Made by a program: the position numbers and the translations under genes. DNA of 64,000 nt from Dactylonectria macrodidyma (taxonomy: Eukaryota; Ascomycota; Sordariomycetes; Hypocreales; Nectriaceae): the NCBI GenBank assembly GCA_020744425.1, contig JAGMUV010000006.1, positions 2,666,001 to 2,730,000 on the forward strand, read 5' to 3'. The notes under the pieces were generated by a model that was not told the DNA's origin, ran no database searches, and saw nothing but the letters and a program-made list of their open reading frames with translations. Below are positions 58,729-64,000 of the stretch, in pieces. The first letter of the stretch is position 1. Each line of letters begins with the position of its first letter.

Positions 58729-60509
58729 TTAAAACTTCAGCGAGGCGATATTACCAACAAGCCACTGGTAAGAATCTGATCTGAAATCATCATTAATAAC
58801 TGATGCCTTGTCGGCAAAGAATTGGATCAGCTTCTGTCCATTCTTCCACTGGGGCCAGTTTGGGTATTTTCCGTTAGCTCCAATATTTGGGTCCTGAGAG
58901 GTGACAAAGTTCAGGTAGTAGGAGCGAATGCTGCGGGCAGCATAGTTATCCTTGATACCGTAGAAGACCTGAATGAGATCGGAGCCGTGGAATGTTCCGA
59001 GAATCGGCGTGCCCTGGTTGTAGGAAGCCATATACGCCCATGACGGTACATCCGCATTGACCCCAGTAGCTACCTGAAGGAATAGTCGGCGGCTAAGAGT
59101 AAACACAAGGTCTCCAAGAATTGCGGCGCGACGTTTGAAGCCGGGGAAAATTTCGTTGAGAAGTCCAGAGCGGAAAGGGCTTCCTTCGATGATAGCACCA
59201 AGCCCGCTGTTGTACGTGCCGATCAAATCTGTCAGTTGAGTTTTGGTTGCAGAGCTGAAGTAGTATTTCTGAAGGTACTCTGCCAGTTTGTCGGTTGAAG
59301 TTAAGTTTGACTGAAAGATACTGAAGAGTGTACCCTCGTCTTCCTGGTTTCCAATGATCATTGGAACAGCCGCATATTTTCCGCTGGCGGCCAGTATGTC
59401 TGGTGATACTGTAAGAGTCCGGCCGTCAGGTCGCGGTAGATATGAGAGTGCCAGGGAGTTGTAAGATAGAATTCCAGGGACTGAGGTGACGGCGTTGAGG
59501 AACTTGGTGTATTCAAGTCCGCGCAAGCAGTTGAGAGTATCAGCCTTGCCCGCACACCCCGCAGTCTTGACGACTTGATCATAGACAGCCTGGCCCTTCT
59601 TTGAACTCAACGGATCTGCTGGAATGACACTTCCCGAGTTCATAATGGCACCACGGAACAGAGGCTTGGACTTGTAGGTGTGATCGCCGTCAAAGAGGGC
59701 CATCTGGCTGAAGACGGAAATAGCTCCAGCTGATTCGCCCCAAATTGTCACCTTGTCTGGGTCACCGCCGAATGTTGCAATGTTGTCTGCGACCCATTCT
59801 AGACCCATGCGTTGGTCCAGGAGGCCAACGTTACCTGCTCCATCATCTTCGATTTCCTTTCCAGGCATGAATCCGAACCCAGCCACTCGGTAGTTGACGG
59901 CGACAAAGATGAAGGGTTGGTTGATGTCGACTCCGTAATTGACAAGACTGGTTCCGTCGTACATGGAAGACCATCCAAGCTGCAACGCAGAATATTAGCA
60001 AATGCGTTATTTGAGTGAATTGACGTTGATTGTCCACGAACCTCGAAACCGCCACCAAAAATCCAGTAAAGAACTGGAAGCTTCGCACCAGCCTTGGTTC
60101 CCTCTGGTCTGGCAACCGTAATGGTAAGACAGTCTTCGCTCTGACCAGTTGCTTCTTGAACAAATGGTAGATTGGCGATGGAACCGAGCAAATCGAATAA
60201 GACGTCTGTGCTTTCTGTGCTTGACACCATTTGAGGGCATGCTCCAGCAGGACCAGTACCGTCAAACACGCCGAGATCTCTCTCCAAGCGCTTGGGTGGC
60301 CGCAATCGCAGCTGTCCCACGGGTGGTTCGGCGTAAGGAATCCCGCCAAAGGACTCGACCTTGTTCTTCACATTGCCTAGGATGGTGGCAGAGGGAAGAA
60401 CTACAGTCGCAGTTCCAGTGGCGCGCTCCTCGAGATGCTGCTCTGTTGGGGAGGAAAAGGCCAGAGCGGCGTTGAAAATGGCCAAAAGGCCCGAGACGCG
60501 TGGCAGCAT
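58729..60509 (-). CDS. secreted type-B carboxylesterase/lipase
   Basis: Exons 60042-60509 and 58729-59979 give 572 aa. The chosen ATG (60509) begins MLPRVSGLLAIFNAALAFS, a good signal peptide; an upstream ATG at 60581 would bury it. Landmarks: GIPYAEPPVGQLRL, SEDCLTI, the oxyanion segment IFGGGFE, NYRVAGFGF, the nucleophile GESAGA (Ser about 239), MNSGS, the acid in NQEDEGTLF and the His in GTFHGSDL. This is a complete alpha-beta hydrolase of the carboxylesterase type B/Candida-rugosa-lipase group. It probably hydrolyses extracellular esters. It is divergent from the secreted FAD oxidase gene. Confidence 0.93.
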
Positions 60510-61588
60510 GATGAGGACTTTCAAGATGGTCCGAAGCTTCAATGACTTGGGGTTGAGGATATTGGAAGTGATGCCTAGCAATTCATTATCAAACGAGGCA
60601 TCCTCTAGTCTTCTATTTATTCTAGGAGTTCGACTAAGCTATCGTCAACTTTCTTCAACTTTCCTCGGCTCATGGAATTGTGCACATGTGAGTTGAGCTC
60701 TTTATCACAATGACGCTTGTCTCGCTTTGGTCACTCATTGTCGCTAGCATTGCGGTGATCACTTCAGGTGCAAGATGAATACCCCACACTCCATCCCCCA
60801 TGCGGGAAGTCTTGCGGGGGAACGCCCACCGCAAATCGCGAGAAGAGGGAAACGATCGTCATTTTTGGCATTTTGTTTGGTTTGTGGTGGAGCGCAATCG
60901 TTCGATTTTGTTTGGATCTAGATTAGTTCCTGGAAAGGTGCCAAGCCACCCCGCAATGTTGCGATAGCCTATTGAGCCGGATACGAGGCAAATCACAACA
61001 AGGTAACAAGCTAAAAGGTTGCTAACATTGCGGGACCTTGCAGCATTGCCACGTTGTGATTGGTATCTTGACTACTGCCTTTGATTCGTCTGAGTGCCTG
61101 GCGCTTACTGTCCATTCCGCCATAAGGGCGGGGAAGAGTGGTCGACGTCGACCAGCTACCGGGATTAAGGCCAGAATCCTTGGCACGGCGTCTGTGGGTT
61201 GAGCTTCAATCGACGAAAGGGCGAATTTGGGAGTTGCGGATAGTTTCCTTTCAACCCTTTGGTCAGTATCTCAAATTGAAGGAACCCAAGGTTATGCGTG
61301 ACAGCCTCGTCGATGCGACAGAAGACAAGAAAAACCTCGGTCTATCGTTTGTTCACATGCCGTATACATTGTCCCCCCGACAAATTCATTCTGAAGATCG
61401 TCTGAGATGCGTAGACTACAGTTGTGCTAGTTTAGCTGATCAAGTCAGGTCACTAGGTGCGCGAGACTCCAATGGTCGGTCAATGATCATTGCTGAATTT
61501 AAACAAGTATTAAATATCCCCAGTACTCATACGTTAATGTTTATCAGTAAAAGTTCTGTACCTGTGTCTTCGATTTCTTGACAACACG
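60510..61588. promoter_or_regulatory. divergent promoter of esterase and FAD oxidase genes
   Basis: About 1.08 kb between two secreted-enzyme genes. It includes the perfect palindrome GTCGACGTCGAC near 61140 and GC-rich words near 60800-60840. An open frame of 147 codons at 61138-61581 lacks any domain character. Confidence 0.4.
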
Positions 61589-63383
61589 ATGCAAATCTCC
61601 AGTTCTGTACTTTTTATTCTCATCGGCCTCTTTGGCCGGTTGACTCTCGCAGCTGCGGGAGCATCCACTCTGAAAGCTTGCAAGGAATTATCCAAAGCCC
61701 TTCCAGGTCGGGTTTCCCTCCCTTTGAGCATCAACTACTACCGCGAGTCTTCTGAGTACTGGTCAACCATTCTCCGGGACATCAAGCCCGCTTGTGTGGT
61801 TCTCCCAGAGTCTGCCCTTGAAGTTGCAACGGGAGTGAAGATCCTTAACAAGTATCCAGACGTAGAGTTCACCGCGAAGAGCGGAGGACATGACCCAAAT
61901 CCGGGTCATGCCACCGTTCGCGACGGAGTGCTCTTCTCACTCAGCGAGATTTCAGGAACTACATACGACAAGAGCAACAACCTCGCCTATGTGAAGCCTG
62001 GGGGTGAGTGGAACGATGTGATTTCCACTCTGAACCAGTATGGCGTGACTGTTGTGGGGGGTCGACTTGGTAATGATGAAAAACCTTAGATTCCCGTCTC
62101 TTGTTCTAATGTTAACAAAACTTTTAGGAATTGTCGGAATTGGTGGATACCTACTCCAGGGAGGAATATCTTTCCTGAGCTCGCAGTACGGACTAGCTGC
62201 TGATGTGAGTCAAGACCCAGAACTTATAAAGTAGAGCTAACCTTAGATCTCAGAGCATCGTGGGTTGGGAACTAGTCACAGCCAACGGAACTATTGTCAA
62301 CGTTGATGCTCAGAAACAACCTGAACTTGCGGTTGCCTTGCGCGGAAGTGGTAGTCAATTTGGTCAGTGCATTTATCCTAGATTATAGGTACACAGACAG
62401 CTAACACAAGTGAAGGAATCGTGACCAAGTTCACCATTAAGACATATCCCATCGGTCAAGTGTGGGGTGGCCTTCGCATCTACGACGAGTCCAAAACCGA
62501 CGAAGTCTTCAAAGCACTCCACAATTTCGTACCGGGTAACAATCAGGAGCAAAAGGCTGCCATCATCGTCTCGAATCTCGTCGCCATCGGCGGCACAAGA
62601 GCTTTCATCATATTTTACTTTTACGACGGAGAGACTCCACCGACATCTGGGCCCTTTGCGGACTTTCTCAAAATTGGCTCCTTGATCGACATTACCAAGA
62701 CACAAGCCTACCCCAACTTGGTAAGAAACCCAACCTCACAAAGGGAAATTTGAGATACTGACAGAGTGAATTAGCTGGAGTTCAACGGTTTCGGTGCCTC
62801 TTTGTTGAACTCGAGAGTCTCTTTCAGGGTAAGACTCGGTCTTCACGATCCCCTTCACATATTTGACCATCCATCAACTAATTTCTGACAGACCATTACG
62901 ATTCCTTACATTGCCGACAATCCTACCATCTACTCCGAAATTTCGGCCAAGATGCGCGACATCACTAAAGCTTACTTGTCAAACCCTTTACGATTGACTT
63001 CCCAATGCTCAGTTGATTTCCAACCCCTCTCTTCAGCTGTTGGCGGACATACCGATGAACGCGGCGGTAACGCAATGGGTCTTACTGGATCAGATCCGGA
63101 TCGAGTCATTCTGGAGATCCAGTGCTCCTGGTCAAATGAGGGCGATGACGAGGCCATGCGCCAGTTCTCCCGAGATCTGACTTCCTGGATCGAGGGCAGA
63201 ATTCCCGCTTGGCTTGAGGGGCGCCAGGACAACGATATCTATCTCCCATTGTTCATGAACGATGCTATGGCGGATCAAAATGTCACGGGCAGTTACCGGG
63301 ACTTCGCAAAGCTGAAGTCCCTGCAGCTTCGGGCAGATCCCGAGGGCGTCCTTAGGACAAGAACCGGAGGTTTCAAATATTGA
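61589..63383 (+). CDS. secreted FAD-linked oxidase (berberine-bridge-enzyme-like, VAO family)
   Basis: Six exons (61589-62069, 62128-62204, 62254-62362, 62416-62720, 62775-62828, 62892-63383) sum to 1518 nt and give 505 aa. A signal peptide (SSSVLFILIGLFGRLTLAAAG) leads to the FAD-binding PCMH fold: INYYRESSEYWS, ACVVLPESALEVA, FTAKSGGHDPNPGHA with the His that commonly holds FAD, GGRLGIVGIGGYLLQGGISFLSS and ELAVALRGSGSQFGIVTKF. The expected second anchor Cys is not evident in GIGGYLLQGG, so FAD may be bound through one residue. The berberine C-terminal segment appears reduced. Relatives oxidise sugars, alkaloids or polyketides. Partner gene: the divergent esterase. Confidence 0.9.
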
Positions 63384-64000
63384 CTGGGATTTGAACTATT
63401 AAACTGTATTAGGGAAATGGTTGCACAAGTTCACATGGGAGGCAAGCTGATAGCTGTAGTCACGTAGCGTAACCTATCTGGCCTGGGGCTCAGACGATGA
63501 ATCTCAACATATCATCAACTATACTATTTGCTATCCGCTCCATGAAGGGCCAGTTGCTGCTGGTACAAAGTGAAAAACCACAGTTCACACCTCGACAACT
63601 CCGTATTGGAAAGATTTTATCCACCCCTACGAGACCGCATTTGCAATACTTTTCTGACCACCAAGAGATGTCCAAATCACTCTCCCCGCGTCTTCATAAG
63701 CCAGGGGGGCCCGGCCCCAACAAGCCAGGCCCCCATGCAAGGCTCGTCAACCCACGTCATGCTAATACAAACCGGGGATAGATTCATGTTCATCTTCTGC
63801 CTTGTCACATCTACCCCACCTTTTAGTTCTACACTTTTGGTTGTTCTCCACTGTTGCCTCGGTTCAATGCCGAAAGTAATAACGCCTGGCATATGAGATG
63901 AACAGTTCCCAAAGGCGGTTAGGCTTCATGGGTCTCACTTGAGCTGTAGGTATCTGAGTGTAGAGGCTGACTGGCGTACTTAACTGAATGGTCGACGTCG
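63384..64000. other. right-edge region without supported gene
   Basis: Short overlapping open frames only. The last bases repeat GGTCGACGTCG, as near 61138. Confidence 0.4.

Noticed and set aside
61138..61581. 147-codon open frame upstream of the FAD oxidase
   Set aside because: Lies in the divergent promoter, no domain features, ends just before the oxidase start.
63684..63760. GC-rich GGGGGGCCCGGCCCC-like word as a possible terminator or origin
   Set aside because: A single GC-rich word with no stable long stem or repeat context in a eukaryotic genome.

Overview
This window is filamentous ascomycete DNA, most likely a sordariomycete of the Hypocreales/Fusarium type. The evidence is short GT-AG introns of about 45-65 bp with CTAAC-like branch points, LaeA-like methyltransferases, Zn2Cys6 and C2H2 regulators, expanded NLR-like genes, and a Fot1/pogo-type transposon carrying a retrotransposon with RIP-like transition mutations. 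Exons were joined by eye; in nearly every gene the joined exon lengths sum to an intact frame.

Layout. 1-2.2 kb (-): an active-looking protein kinase whose apparent stop codon lies inside a splice donor, so it seems to be fused to a RhoGAP domain that leaves the window. 3.0-3.8 kb (+): a crotonase-family enzyme. 4.1-10.4 kb: the most notable block, a fungal gasdermin-like pore-forming protein (+), an 11-exon LaeA-like methyltransferase (+), and a 949-residue protein ending in a subtilisin-like (S8) protease domain (-). This matches the HET-Q1/HET-Q2 type of gasdermin-protease cell-death pair. 10.4-20.2 kb: a Fot1/pogo-like DNA transposon with 50-bp perfect inverted repeats and a TA target duplication, split by a Ty3/gypsy LTR retrotransposon with 408-bp LTRs and GGATG target duplication. 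It lies 27 bp upstream of the protease start codon. 20.4-24.2 kb (+): a zinc-finger / degenerate alpha-beta hydrolase / ankyrin-repeat protein. Without the transposon it would sit head to head with the protease over about 218 bp.

24.9-37.2 kb: a metabolic block with a Zn2Cys6 regulator, class-V aminotransferase, amino-acid permease, membrane-anchored SDR, DHA1-type MFS transporter and a second LaeA-like methyltransferase. 38.0-41.7 kb (-): a complete SesB-type hydrolase / NB-ARC / TPR receptor (1137 aa) with nearly identical TPRs. 42-50 kb: an SDR reductase, macrodomain protein, C2H2 regulator, Fic-domain protein and a decayed rhodopsin-like membrane protein gene. 51.3-54.5 kb (+): an ankyrin protein with a STAND-like N-terminus and an apparent frame break. 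55.0-55.6 kb: nested inverted repeats without coding capacity. 56-63.4 kb: a membrane protein with a large ectodomain, then a divergent pair of secreted enzymes (type-B carboxylesterase and FAD-linked oxidase).

Read as a whole, the window looks like an accessory region rich in fungal allorecognition and regulated-cell-death parts (gasdermin, its presumed protease, three NLR-like proteins, kinase-RhoGAP, Fic, macrodomain) around a small metabolic neighbourhood. Functional links between the genes are inferred from families and positions only.
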